NCBI GenBank assembly: GCA_019454045.1
Contig: SKCR01023424.1
Coordinates: 1-64,000, forward strand
From: Zanthoxylum bungeanum
Lineage: Eukaryota > Streptophyta > Magnoliopsida > Sapindales > Rutaceae
DNA length: 64,000 nucleotides
Direction: 5' to 3'
Part shown: positions 26,837 through 38,888 of the stretch, one piece after another
Position numbering within the stretch: position 1 is the first letter of the stretch
Layout of the letters: each line of letters starts with the position of its first letter
The notes under the pieces: generated by a model
What the model was told of the DNA's origin: nothing
The model's database searches: none
What the model saw: only the letters and a program-made list of their open reading frames with translations
Made by a program: the position numbers and the translations under genes

Positions 26837-27224
26837 AACAAATTAATTAGTGCAAGTAAAACACTGTAAAATCTATAAGTGGATACATTCAAAACAGAAG
26901 AATGTATCTCATAAAAAGGTCCTTATATGAAGTTCAGAACCCAAAGGCAATTGTTGAGTGAACTGTATCTTCTTTGTGAATATCTCACTTGAACTTGTTC
27001 GAGAAACATGTAATATGGCAAAGCTAGAATCTGTCATTTACCAGTTTCAATATAAACGACAAGCCGAACCACAGCCGTTCTATGAATAAGTTGTCTCTGT
27101 AACTTGGATAACATTGTCCATTAGTATTGACGGTATCATTCCACGGCACAATCTCTGCCGTCCATATCGCCCCCACAAAATCCAACGGCTCACTTGCACT
27201 CGCATATTGAGTTTCTTTGTCACT

Positions 27225-27232
27225 CTATAAAA
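27225..27232 (+). promoter_or_regulatory. TATA-like box of endoglucanase gene
   Basis: TATAAAAG about 85 bases upstream of the endoglucanase ATG (27318), in a short GC-richer promoter patch. Position is right for a plant Pol II core promoter with a short 5' UTR; not tested. Confidence 0.5.
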
Positions 27233-27317
27233 GAGCGGACACTGCTAGATTCTCGACTCCAAGCTTCCAAATTCAGTTAAAACCGCAGTTAACTTTTATA
27301 AGCCTGTTATTTTGAAA

Positions 27318-30300
27318 ATGATAGCATGTTGTGGCGATTCAAATTCAATGGAAGATGAAGAGAATGGAAAGAAAATGGGAGCTGATCAAGATACTAAGGA
27401 TCATACAAAAAGATCAAAGCTAGGCTGGTTCTGGTCGCTGCTACTGTTAGTCTTTGGAGCTGTTGTTATAACAATGAGTGTTCTCACAATATTCAAATAT
27501 TTTGAAAGTCCACATCATCATCAAGAAATCATTGAAACTTATGCTAATGCTCTTGAATTATCAATGCAGTTCTTCGATGTACAAAAATGTAACCAACTAA
27601 TTCTCAATTCTCTCCTTTTTGTTCACTATGTATCTTGATATAATTTTGTTGTTGCAGCTGGGAAGCTGGTGAATAATAAGATTGCATGGAGAGGGGACTC
27701 GGCTTTACAAGATGGGAGAGAAGAGAATTTAGAATTATCAAAAGGGTTATATGATGCTGGGGATTTGATGAAGTTTGGATTTCCAATGGCTTTCACTGCA
27801 ACAGTGTTGTCGTGGGCGATTCTTGAGTATGGTGATCATATGAATGCAGTGAAACAACTTGAGCATGCTCAGGAATCCCTTAAATGGATCACTGATTATC
27901 TAATCAATACACATCCTTCTCCATATGTGCTATATATTCAGGTAACCTGCCAATTATCAAATGGGTGTTTCATTTTATCCTATTGTTATAATTGGATTGC
28001 AGATCATCAAGTTAAACTAAGTAATATTTTCTGTATGATTAAATTGTTATATATTTGCCAAGCTAAGTTGATTTAAAATTGAGTGTTAATAAAAAAAAAT
28101 TAATGTATTGGGCACTCATTGATTTTTGCTCAAGTTAGTTGTGTAAAGAGTTGTGTCATAATATGCTCATCCTGTTGATGAACATCAAGTAGTTAGGGAC
28201 TCCTTCATGTCTCAATTTGCCTGCACTAATACAAGAGGAGGTTAAATCTAAAGAGTTGTGTTTGATTTCTGTGTGGTTCAAGGTTGGTGATCCTGAGTTG
28301 GACCACAATTGCTGGGAAAGACCTGAAACCATGTCAGAGAAGAGGCCTCTCACACAGATTAATGCGTCTTTCCCAGGAACAGAGGTAGCAGCAGAAACTG
28401 CAGCAGCAATGGCCTCAGCATCTTTGGTTTTCAGAAAGATTAATTCCACTTACTCTAATCTTCTCCTTATTCATGCCCGGCACCTTTTTATGTTTGCGGA
28501 TACTTATAGAGGTAGTTACAGCGTCAGCGTTCCCCAGGTGCAAAAGTATTACAACTCGACAGGATATGAAGATGAACTCTTGTGGGCAGCTACTTGGCTC
28601 TATCATGCAACTAGAGATCGATCATACCTTGAATATGTAACTGAGATGAATGGCCAAGCATTTGCCAATTGGGGAAATCCATCATGGTTTAGCTGGGATG
28701 ACAAGCATGCTGGGTTACATGTATATATAATTTCACCTCAAACATTTGTATTACGGAATGCTACTACATTCATCTGATTTTTTTCCCTTCCTATTTTGGT
28801 GCAGGTTTTGTTATCCAGAATAAATTTTTTTGGTGCAAAAGATATCCCAGAAACTGAGAATCTAGACCTTCAGATGTATAGGGAAACTGCTGAGTCCATC
28901 ATGTGTGGACTTCTGCCAGATTCACCAACAGCCACTTCTAGCAGAACAGATAGTAAGATTCTTCCTCAAGTAATCTGACACCTTTTTATTTTTGTGGTAT
29001 TATTTGTGTTAAGTTTTTGTCGCAATATTCGTCAATCAATCAATCAAGAATGCACGATTTTTACCGTGGTTCGCCGGAAAGATTCCCGACTACATCCACG
29101 TTGAACTCCGGAATAGGGAGCTCGCTGCACTAAGCAATTTCAAGATTACACACGGAATCTTGAATCCGTTTACAAAATGTATTTCCCCAAATCTCACAAA
29201 GAACCCTAATCTCTAAAAGTGACAATCTCTCAAATTCCCAATTGAAGACTACACTAACTTGGACTAGGGAATAGGCTTAACACTTAGCCAATTATTAAGG
29301 GAATACAAATAATGAAAACTCTCTCCTAATACTCAACCTAAGCATCCTTTATATAGTGAGCAACTTAATGTATTCGGACAACGGCAAGGATTGCGCCACG
29401 TGTCCCTTATCCAACGGATGACAAGGCTTCACATTTTACAATCTCCACCTTGAAGCCAAAACACACTAACCACTCCTAACCATATACAAGGACACAACTA
29501 AAGTCAAAAATAGCACAGCAAACTCACCTACTCACATCACCGCTCATGTAGGCTGCAAGGTCAGCCAACCCCCACCTGCAACAGCTTCATGCAGTGGAAG
29601 AGTTTGGTTGCAGTCACAATCTTTGTCCCCATGTCCGATGGGTTATCTTCTGTTGGAACTTTCTCAATCTCAACCTTACCATTTGTGATGACTTCCCTCA
29701 CGAAATGATACTTCACATCCACATGTTGGTTCTCTCATGATGTACTGGATTCTTGCTCAGATGTATTGCACTCTGACTGTCTGAATACACAACTGTTTAC
29801 CCTGCAGCTGTTGTATTTCGGTTAAGATACCCTGAAGCCAAATTGCTTCTTGAACACATCAGTTATGGCTATATACTCTGCTTCGGTAGTTGACTTTCTT
29901 GAGACCTGTCACCTGCAAAATCAGAATCAACATACCCTACCAAATCTAAAGCGTTAGATTTGTTAACACATAAGCCATAATCAATAGTAGTATTCAAGTA
30001 TCTTAACAACCATTGTAAAGCACTCCAGTGTGCTCCACCTGGATTAGACATAAACCTACTCAACAAAGATACAACATATGACAAGTCAGGTCTAGTACTA
30101 ATCATGGTATACATCACAGAACCAATAGCATTTGCATAATGAACATTTTCCATTTTAACCATCTCAGACCTATTACTAAGAGAAGACATATTCTCTCCTA
30201 TAGCTGTTTCCCATTCAAGTTTATGGGCAGACTTTAATGCCACTCCTAAGCTAGCATACTCAATCCCATTAATTTCATGACTTGCTATTAATGCACAGAA

Positions 30301-33300
30301 ATACAAATCATTAGTTGAGTAATCATACCTGGTAGGAGGCCTTACCTGCCTCCTACTTCTGTCTCTTGCTAGCTGGTAGTTGGCCAATGTGTCTTGTGGT
30401 GTTACATCATGCTGCTCAGTTAGATCCACTTGATCTACTGTGTCCACTTCAATGTGTTCTTGTATGTCTGCTACTTCATTTCTGTTTTCCTCCGGTTATA
30501 TCTCCTGGGCTGGGTGTCCTCAGATGTCTCCGTGCCTGACATGTCACCAATGCTCAGCGGTCCTTGATGTCCCTGGCTCCACCTGCATCTGAGCTCCACC
30601 TGCAAAATCAAAATCTGCTAGATCCTTTTCTAAGGCACCTGCATTGTTGTTAGTAGATTTACAAGGAAAACAAATTTCATTGAATATAACATCCGACTAA
30701 CTATGACTTTGACTCCAGGTGATTCCCTTTCCCATAACCTATACCCTTTTGTCCCTTCTTGATATCCTAGGAAAACACACTTGATTGACCTCGGTTCAAG
30801 TTTACCTACGGACTGGTGAGCATAGGCTTCACAGCCAAATACTCTCAGGTGTGCAAGCTTATGAGCTCTACCAGACCAGATTTCCTTGGTGTCTTAAACT
30901 GAACTGAACTATTAGGGCTAAGGTTAATCAAATGAGTAGCAGTATTGAGGGCTTCACCCCAAAAGGCCCTCGGAAGTTCGGAAGAAAATAAAAGACATCT
31001 GATCTTTTCTAATAAGGTTCTATTCATTCTTTCCGCAACTCCATTCTGTTGAGGGGTGTTTCTAACAGTCCTATGTCTTAGGATACCCTCACTAGTACAG
31101 TATTGGTCAAACTCAGTATTACAAAATTCTAAGCCATTATCAGTTCTCAAGACTTTTACTTTGTTACTAGTTTGATTTTCTACCAATACTTTCCATTCTT
31201 TAAATTTAGTCAAAGTTTCATCCTTTGATTTTAGTAAGAATGTCCATACCTTCCTACTGTAGTCATCAACAATAGAGAGGAAATATCTCTTACCCCCATG
31301 TGTCTGGACCTTTGCTGGTCCCCACAAATCACAATGTAGATACTCCAGATTCGCCTTTGACAAATGAATTCCAGTTGGGAAGCTCTGTCTGTGCTGTTTG
31401 CCCAACACACAGATCTCACAAAACTCAAGTGGCTTCAACTGGTCCTTTCCAAATTGTCCCTGCTTGCTGAGTACCTGCATTCCTTTCTGGCCTATATGGC
31501 CAAGTCTCAAGTGCCATATATTAGTCATATCAACATTAGAAGTTAAAGCAGAAATGGGTTTATCCGAGAATACATGTTGGCCATTTAGAACATACAATCC
31601 ATTTCTTTTTATACCAGTTAGGATCAGTTTATTACCATTAGATATGTGCATGTGTCCTTTATGTGCTTTATATGTGAAACCTAATTCATCTAGTGTTCCT
31701 AGTGATATCAGGTTCCGTTTCAAGTCAGGTACATATCTAACGTCAGTAAGAATCCTAACTTTACCATCATGAAGTTTAAGTGTCATGTCCCCAACTCCCT
31801 GTATCCTACACGTATTGTCATTACCCATATACACAGTCCCTTGGTCAGAATTTCTAAAGTTGACAAACCAGTCCCTATACGGACTCATGTGAAAGGAACA
31901 CCCGGAGTCCAGAATCCATTCTCTACTAATGTGATCCTACACACAGTCAATGCCTCAGATAGGCACATCGACTCCTTTTCGGCAGCCACAGTGGCACTGC
32001 CTTCATTTTTCTGTTCCCTAATGAACTTATAACAATTCATTTTAAGGTGTCCCATCTTTCCACAATGATAACACTTCTTGTCACTATCTTTATTCTTATC
32101 ATTGTTATTCTTCTTCACCTTTAGGTTCTTGGTTACTAGTCTGATGATTATTAGGACCATTATATTTCCTTTCATTTTTACCTTTCACGAATAAGTTCGC
32201 TCCTCCTCTCCTACTGGTTCTAAGTTCTAGCTCTCTAGCCCTTATACCAGATATCACCAAGTCTAGCCTAGGTACAACTCCTGTGTACTGTAGAGATTCT
32301 TAACGACACTATATTCTTCAGGTAATGCATTTAAAAGTATCATAGCTTCGCTAGAGTCTCCTAGGGCTTGGTCAGTTCCTTTAAGGATTTGAGTCATTTT
32401 CGTGAATTCATCCAAATTATCATCAATCGACTTACTAGTATCCATCTTGTAATTAAACAAATTTCCTTTTAAGAACACTAAATTTGGTGCAGAAATAACA
32501 GAATAAAGAGATTCGAGTTTACCCCATAGTTGAATGGCAGTGTCCATTCCGTCAACCTTTCTGATGACCGAATCTCCAAGGTGAAGGAAAATCAGGTTGT
32601 AAGCCTCTTCCAGGATTTCCTCCTTCGCTTCCTTTTCCATCTTTGGCCACTTTTCTGGATCCGGTTCCAGTGCCAAAGCCACCTTATGGTGAGAAAGCAG
32701 GACTTTCATTTTCTTCTTCCAAGTAGTGAAATCCCCTTTCCCGTCAAAGATGCCGATGTCGAGTCTCATAGTCGACATTTCTATTTACTTTTACAGTAAT
32801 CACCCGATGAAAATTCCGCAATCACTCTCGGCAATTACTCCCCAAACACCCTTAGGCAAATCACACCCAATTTGCCCTAACACAGTCCGCAAGATACACC
32901 ACCAACCTGCCTAATTTTAATTCGGCAATACACAACCAAATTGCCTAAATCACAATCGGCAACCCACTGCTCCAATTTCGCCCAAAACACACGGCAATTC
33001 ACTGCCTCAATTTCGCCCAGAACACCCTTCGGCAGAAACACAGCCAATCTACCCAAACAGGACAGCAAACACAATACACACAAGCACTCAATTAATCTGA
33101 TTTCACCTTCAACCGAATACTACCAGAGGACACTCACCACAACTGAATCACACCAGAGGCAGAGAACACTCACCCTCAACCAAGTCACACAACAACTACG
33201 CCTTAATCACCCAACAACATTCAGAGTGACTTAACGGCTTGATGTGTGTCCCAGATTGTTTGCCCGTTCTTGTTTAACAGCCCAGAATTTCAGAGTCTTC

Positions 33301-35242
33301 TTCAGCGCACTTAGGGTCTTGAAAGATCTTGTACAGTGGCTCGGCAACAGGGGTTTTGAACTTCAGTTAGCAGGAATCCTAATCGTGAGTCGGCAGCCCT
33401 GGATTCTTGATCGTCGGCGACTGGTTGCTGCAACAGGGATATTGATTCGGCGATTCCCTCACGGGTCTGGTCTTCAGTTCTTGGTCTCGGCAGGTTTGTT
33501 CTTCTTTTCGGCTGACCCTTCTGGTTTTTGGCTTTCTGATTCTTGATCGGCTATTTCTGATTCTTGAACGGGAGTCTTTGATTTGCTTGTGTTCTTGGGC
33601 TGTGATCTTGGTCGACTGCTCTCTTCAATTTTTGATTCGTCTTCTCGGCAAGGTGATCTTTTGCTCAAGAAACTCGGCAATCAGGAGCCTTGGATGCCTT
33701 GGTTGTTGAATGGTTTGATATTTGCGTCTATTTGGCCCAACAAAACAGAGGGGCTGGATTTCTTCTTTCTGCTTTTGCCGCCCAATTCGGTCACTGTTCT
33801 GAAAACCAAAAGAAAATTTTTCTTTGGGCTTTGATCTTTATCACAGATCACTCTCCAATTCAGCCCACTGGATCTTTATCTCCAAAAAAGGCTCTGATAC
33901 CAATTGTTAAGTTTTTGTCGCAATATTCGTCAATCAATCAATCAAGAATGCACGATTTTTACCGTGGTTCGCCGGAAAGATTCCCGACTACATCCACGTT
34001 GAACTCCGGAATAGGGAGCTCGCTGCACTAAGCAATTTCAAGATTACACACGGAATCTTGAATCCGTTTACAAAATGTATTTCCCCAAATCTCACAAAGA
34101 ACCCTAATCTCTAAAAGTGACAATCTCTCAAATTCCCAATTGAAGACTACACTAACTTGGACTAGGGAATAGGCTTAACACTTAGCCAATTATTAAGGGA
34201 ATACAAATAATGAAAACTCTCTCCTAATACTCAACCTAAGCATCCTTTTATAGTGAGCAACTTAATGTATTCGGACAACGGCAAGGATTGCGCCACGAGT
34301 CCCTTATCCAACGGATGACAAGGCTTCACATTTTACAATTTGAAATGGACTGATCAAATTGCATATAATTATAAATCCCCCTTATGAATATGCACCATAA
34401 CTAATAACTAATGGAGGAAATGAAATCATACTTCTAAGGAAGATAATTTTGATCATTTTTTAGGGGAAAAGAATCAAGTAAATAGCGGGACATATTCTTT
34501 TATTCTGCATTAGTAGCTAGATCCCATTGTTCTAGAACTGAAATGGAATTTAAAACACACAAGCATTATCCTTGTTCGCATATTGCCTGTGGTCATATTA
34601 TGGACTAGAAGTCTAAAACATATTTATGTCACTGCAGGTGGGCTGATATGGATTGTAGAATGGAACTCTCTTCAGCATTCTGTGGCTTCTGCATTTCTTG
34701 CTGTTCTTTATAGCGATTATATGCTTACATCTGAAACTGAAACTTTGTATTGCAGTGGGAAGTCCTACCAGCCACATGATCTTCGCAAGTTTGCAATTTC
34801 ACAGGTATGCACAAACTTCATCTGCACAAATAGTAAAAATTTATTGATGTAACCTTGTTCATGATTGCGAACTTATGTCTTTCTAAACTGCTATGTCAAT
34901 TAACTTCAGGTAGATTATTTGTTGGGAAAAAATCCAATGGAGATGAGCTATCTTGTTGGTTACGGCAGCAAGTATCCTTTATATGTACACCACAGGGGAT
35001 CTTCAATCCCAGCTGATGCTGATACTGGCTGCAGAGATGGATTCAAGTGGCTTGACTCAGACTCTCCCAACCCAAATGTAGCTATTGGAGCACTAGTTGG
35101 TGGCCCCTTCCTAAATGAATCCTACATTGATTCTCGAAACAACTCGAAGCAAGCTGAACCGACCACTTATAACAGTGCACTTCTTGTTGGCCTCCTCTCC
35201 GGCTTAGTCACCCGTTCTCCGGTGGTCAAATCTTATACATAG
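27318..35242 (+). CDS. GH9 endo-beta-1,4-glucanase, membrane-anchored (class A type)
   Basis: Glycoside hydrolase family 9 cellulase, expected to act in cell-wall or cellulose metabolism. Exons: 27318-27588, 27658-27941, 28283-28720, 28805-28952, 34638-34804, 34910-35242; about 546 aa, frame intact across all junctions. A cytosolic charged N-terminus precedes one helix at about residues 36-58 (type II anchor, KORRIGAN-like). Catalytic-domain marks: WRGDSALQDG, YDAGD (nucleophile-side Asp pair, ~residues 122-126), DHNCWERPE, TEVAAETAAAMASAS, LLWAATWLYHATRD, HHRGSS (~462-467), and the catalytic Glu in AEPTTYNSALLVG (~519). No C-terminal proline-rich tail or carbohydrate-binding module. Intron 4 (28953-34637) is 5.7 kb because it contains Copia-2. 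Family certain; exact subclass is inference. Confidence 0.93.
29007..29440 (-). repeat. Copia-2 3' LTR
   Basis: 434 bp in window orientation, starting TGTTAAGTTTTTG and ending TTTTACA. The adjacent purine tract (minus-strand AGGTGGAGAT, 29441-29450) identifies this as the 3' LTR. Confidence 0.95.
29450..31888 (-). pseudogene. Copia-2 pol relic, RT core missing
   Basis: Minus strand, right to left: protease C-terminal part and pre-integrase, then integrase ([49 protein letters not shown]) in an open frame 31888-30845. After frame breaks, a linker leads into 30447-29869, where AIGENMSSL is joined almost directly to ENVHYANAIGSVMYTM. In related elements some 200 or more residues of RT palm lie between these. 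A shortened RNase H (DLVGYVDSDFAGDR) follows, then its broken C-terminal part to about 29520. Confidence 0.85.
31889..32778 (-). pseudogene. Copia-2 gag relic
   Basis: Gag starts at ATG 32778 (MSTMRLDIGIFDGKGDFTTW). Conserved stretches AIQLWGKLESLY and LLNALPEEY are readable down to 32263. A zinc knuckle CYHCGKMGHLKMNC follows at about 32029-32070. The frame breaks after 32263 and again around the protease active-site region near 31900. Confidence 0.85.
32779..33890 (-). other. Copia-2 leader
   Basis: About 1.1 kb between the primer site and gag, with no coding potential supported. Many TCGGC/GCCGA-containing short phrases occur, for example 33340-33680. Open frames on the plus strand here are not considered genes. 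Confidence 0.6.
33891..33902 (-). promoter_or_regulatory. Copia-2 primer-binding site (tRNA initiator Met)
   Basis: The minus strand reads TGGTATCAGAGC, the plant initiator-methionine tRNA primer site, two bases from the LTR edge. It fixes the element's orientation. Confidence 0.92.
33905..34337 (-). repeat. Copia-2 5' LTR
   Basis: 433 bp, nearly identical to the copy at 29007-29440: one G/A-type change in CCACGTGTC/CCACGAGTC and a small indel at the TATA region (minus-strand ACTATAAAAGG, about 34245-34254). Followed by the ATTTG duplication. Confidence 0.95.
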
Positions 35243-36126
35243 AAGAGTACTCCTATTTTTGTACATTACCCCAAGAATCGATCATAGCAATTACCACTAG
35301 GTTTTTGGTGATACATTGTTGAGTTTCAGCTGAAGATCACTCCTCCTGTAACATAATTCTTGTACAAAGCATGATGTAACTAACAGGTTTTAAGTAACGT
35401 TTTTGTAATCCTGCTGGGTAGCGGCATGTGATGTGCATTTAATTTCTTGCTCTTAGCTCTATGACGTTTGCATCATGCCCCAAACTCTTCCACTTCTTGA
35501 GCTACATACGATTTTTCATTCTCTATCATCCAGGCACACGTTCTTCCCTGCCACTGTTCCAGAGACCAGACTCCAGACACATGCAGACCCAATGCAGCTT
35601 GGTCTCCTTTGCTAATAAAATTAAAGCTCTGTTTGTTATTTAAACTACAACCTATGTTAAAAAAATGTTCTGATTATGAGATAAAATCTTCTTTAACATC
35701 TAAACTCTAATTACAACATAATTTGCAAAACTGCTAAAGAATATGGCAAATGGATCATTTATCATTCTCAAGAATTTTGCCAATCAAGTCTCTTTGTAGA
35801 ATGTGGGCAACTTTTTTTTTTTTTTTTTTTTTAACCGGGGTATCCAGACCTGTTAATGTATACCTCGACCAATCCCATATTCCGTGACTTCAGAAGATTT
35901 CCAGCACAGATCAGAATAAATAATTGACTTTTTACATTAAAGATATGACTTCAAAAAAATAGAGATTGGAATCTTAGAATTTAAAAAAAATAAAAGGGCA
36001 ACTCTCTCAAACCGCACCGTTTGACTTGTGAGATTCCGAGAAAACGCAACAAAACCAAAGTAAAAACGCAACCAAACCAAAGAAAAAAAATCATAAAATT
36101 ACAGACGCAACGCAGTCTCTGAGAAC
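35243..36126. other. Intergenic: GH9 3' UTR and PPR promoter
   Basis: No gene. A 20-plus T-run at about 35813-35832 followed by AACCGGGGTATCC could be a retroposon tail, but no body or duplication is visible. The last ~130 bases are A/C-rich and lead into the PPR ATG at 36127. Confidence 0.5.
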
Positions 36127-38028
36127 ATGCAGAGATTCTCTTCAAAAGCTCTGTCACTCTTCACCCAACACCGCCACTTCTCATTTTCCCCAAAACCAAA
36201 CAGCAACCACTTCCAATCAGCTGCAACAACAAATCAGTTCAACTCCAATCTCGTTTGTCTTAAAACCAAAGAAGATGACAATAATAACACAACAGACACC
36301 CACAATGATCACAGTGAATTCTCCCACGACGTTGAAAAAATTTTCCGAATCTTAAAAAAATTCCACTCTAGAGTCCCTAAACTAGAGCTTGCTTTACAAC
36401 ACTCCGGTGTCGTTTTGCGTCCGGGCTTAACCGAACGCGTCATAAACCGATGCGGCGATGCTGGTACTTTAGGTTATAAATATTATATGTGGGCTTCAAA
36501 GCAAACGAATTATGTTCATAGCTACAACGTGTACAGAGCGTTGATTAAGAGTTTAAGTAAAATGAGACAATTCGGCGCCGCTTGGGCTTTGATTGAGGAG
36601 ATGAGAAAGGAGAGGCCTCAGTTGATTACGAGTGAAGTGTTTGTCGTTTTGATGAGGAGATTTGCGTCAGCAAGAATGGTTAAGAAGGCTGTTGAAGTAT
36701 TAGATGAGATGCCCAAGTACGGGTGTGAGCCTGATGAGTATGTCTTTGGATGTTTGTTAGATGCTTTGTGTAAAAATAGCAGTGTTAAAGAAGCAGCTAA
36801 GCTGTTTGATGAAATGCGTGAGAGGTTTAAGCCTAGTTTGAGGCATTTTACGTCGTTGTTGTATGGTTGGTGTAAAGAAGGGAAGTTATTGGAGGCTAAG
36901 TATGTGTTGGTGCAAATGAAGGATGCTGGTTTTGCGCCTGATATTGTTGTTTATAACATTTTGTTAAGTGGGTATGCACAAATGGGCAAAATAAGTGATG
37001 CTTTTGAGTTGTTGAAGGAGATGAGGAAAATGCGCTGTGAGCCGAATGCAAATTCCTATACTGTTTTGATTCAAGCGCTTTGTGGGAAGGAGAAAATGGA
37101 GGAGGCAATGAGGGTTTTTATTGAGATGGAAAGGAGTGGTTGTGAGGCTGATGTTGTGACTTACACTACTTTGATAAGTGGATTTTGCAAGTGGGGGAAG
37201 ATTGATAGAGGGTGTGAGATTCTGGACAGTATGATACGAAGAGGGATTGTGCCAAATCATTTGACTTATTTGCATATAATGTTGGCTCATGAGAAGAAGG
37301 AAGAATTAGAAGAGTGTGTGGAATTGATGGGGAAGATGAGGAAGATCGGGTGTGTTCCTGATGTTAATAATTATAATGTTGTGATCAGGTTGGCTTGCAA
37401 GTTAGGAGAGTTGAAAGAAGCTGTTAATATTTGGAATGAGATGGAAGCGAGTGGGTTTAGTCCAGGGATTGATAGTTATGTTGTTTTGATTAATGGGTTT
37501 CTTGGGCAAGGTTGTTTTATTGAGGCTTGTGAGTATTTTAAAGAAATGGTCGGGAGAGGTCTATTATCTGCTCCGCAGTATGGTACCTTGAAGGAGTTGT
37601 TGAATTCTCTATTGAGAGCTCAAAAGCTTGAAATGGCTAAAGATGTTTGGAGTTGTATTGTAACTAAAGGATGTGAGCTTAATGTGTATGCCTGGACAAT
37701 TTGGATTCATTCTTTGTTCTCCAATGGACATGTTAAAGAAGCCTGTTCTTATTGTCTGGATATGATGGATGCAGATGTAATGCCCCAGCCAGATACTTTT
37801 GCTAAGCTCATGCGTGGTCTGAAAAAACTGTACAATAGACAAATTGCAGCGGAGATTACAGAGAAGGTGAGGAAGATGGCTGCAGAGAGACAGATCACCT
37901 TCAAAATGTATAAACGACGCGGTGAGAGGGATTTAAAAGAAAAGGCCAAGGAAAAAGTGGATGGGAGGAAGAGGAGGGCTCGTCAACGCCAGTGGCGTGG
38001 GGGACGTGGTAAGGCTAAGATTCTGTAG
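36127..38028 (+). CDS. PPR protein, P class (At3g49730/At5g65820-like)
   Basis: Single-exon 633-aa pentatricopeptide repeat protein, pure P type with 35-residue repeats. P-class PPRs bind organellar RNA to stabilise, process or help translate it. The N-terminus (MQRFSSKALSLFTQHRHFSF) is Arg/Ser-rich and lacks acidic residues at first, as in mitochondrial presequences. Repeat signatures: EPDEYVFGCLLDALCKNSSVKEA, split over residues about 190-215, PDIVVYNILLSGYAQMGKI, and VVTYTTLISGFCKWGKI. The C-terminus is very basic (RGERDLKEKAKEKVDGRKRR...). From memory it resembles the Arabidopsis pair At3g49730 and At5g65820. Frame intact; no E or DYW domain. Confidence 0.92.
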   Translation: MQRFSSKALSLFTQHRHFSFSPKPNSNHFQSAATTNQFNSNLVCLKTKEDDNNNTTDTHNDHSEFSHDVEKIFRILKKFHSRVPKLELALQHSGVVLRPGLTERVINRCGDAGTLGYKYYMWASKQTNYVHSYNVYRALIKSLSKMRQFGAAWALIEEMRKERPQLITSEVFVVLMRRFASARMVKKAVEVLDEMPKYGCEPDEYVFGCLLDALCKNSSVKEAAKLFDEMRERFKPSLRHFTSLLYGWCKEGKLLEAKYVLVQMKDAGFAPDIVVYNILLSGYAQMGKISDAFELLKEMRKMRCEPNANSYTVLIQALCGKEKMEEAMRVFIEMERSGCEADVVTYTTLISGFCKWGKIDRGCEILDSMIRRGIVPNHLTYLHIMLAHEKKEELEECVELMGKMRKIGCVPDVNNYNVVIRLACKLGELKEAVNIWNEMEASGFSPGIDSYVVLINGFLGQGCFIEACEYFKEMVGRGLLSAPQYGTLKELLNSLLRAQKLEMAKDVWSCIVTKGCELNVYAWTIWIHSLFSNGHVKEACSYCLDMMDADVMPQPDTFAKLMRGLKKLYNRQIAAEITEKVRKMAAERQITFKMYKRRGERDLKEKAKEKVDGRKRRARQRQWRGGRGKAKIL

Positions 38029-38888
38029 TTTTGATGAGAGACAATTGTGAAGTTACTAACGTTAATGACACAGAATACTTGGTTTAGACTTGCGCTTGAC
38101 AAATTCAGAAAGTTATTTGAACCCTTGGGTAATCGTTTTGGTGGACCATGGTATCTGAAAAGCAATCTTACTTCAAAGTCCAGTGCAACATTTCATAAAG
38201 CAATTTTGTGGCCCGTTCATTTTCCCCTGTCTAGAAGTAAGACATTGTTAGTTGTTAATTTTGCTGTGAAGTGACAATTATTGGTCCAAGACAAGTATTA
38301 CTGATTTGCTGGTTCCTCGGCACTGGTGCTGATAATTAGGTCTTTAGCAGGAATACTTGAAATTCAAGAAGAGGACACTTCATGCAGGATGAGAATTCTC
38401 ACACTTTTTACCTTGAGTGTATTGCAATAGGGTGCTTTCATGGAAATGCCAATTTCCTATCAAGATATTCTGTTTTCTGTAAATCCGCATGGAGATGGAT
38501 GGTTTCTAATAGTGCTTGGATGCATTCTATGCTTTGACAGCCACAGGCACGTTGCAACTTCTCTGGCAATTTACCTATGAGTTTCCCGAGTACCAAGGTT
38601 GTAGGTCCGGGTCTTGTCCTATGCTCATATATTGGTAAGAACTGAGAAATATGCTAATTTTATCAGAAGTTGAGCACTTGTATAATGTAATCAAAAATTT
38701 CCTTGCTACAGTCAATGTTGTAAAGTTTCTTTGCTACATTTGCTCTTCTCATGGGACACTATTTTCATATCAGTAACAAATTGTGAACTGCTTCAATTTC
38801 AAAGTTGCTATCATTTTAGACTCCTTTGCTTTGCTTTCTGTAATGTTCCCTGTATATATTTGGAGTCTATACTTGTATCAGAAGATGC
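38029..38888. other. Convergent 3' region between PPR and DUF21-CBS genes
   Basis: 860 bases between facing stop codons, presumably two 3' UTRs. No conserved coding sequence, transposon end or RNA gene recognised. Confidence 0.55.

Larger units (their letters stand above)
29007..34337 (-). mobile_element. Copia-2: internally deleted Copia element in GH9 intron
   Basis: A 5331-bp element in antisense to its host gene, with LTRs at 29007-29440 and 33905-34337 and 5-bp target duplications ATTTG (29002-29006 and 34338-34342). The initiator-Met primer site TGGTATCAGAGC (minus strand, 33891-33902) lies 2 nt inside the right LTR, making that one the 5' LTR. Gag, integrase and RNase H remain, but the reverse transcriptase core with its YVDD motif is absent. 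LTRs differ by about two changes, so insertion is recent. It is non-autonomous. Confidence 0.95.

Noticed and set aside
33244..34031. Several plus-strand ORFs of 83-113 codons
   Set aside because: They are antisense to the Copia-2 leader and LTR and show no domain.
35461..35643. 60-codon ORF downstream of GH9
   Set aside because: No similarity recognised; consistent with chance in 3' UTR/intergenic DNA.
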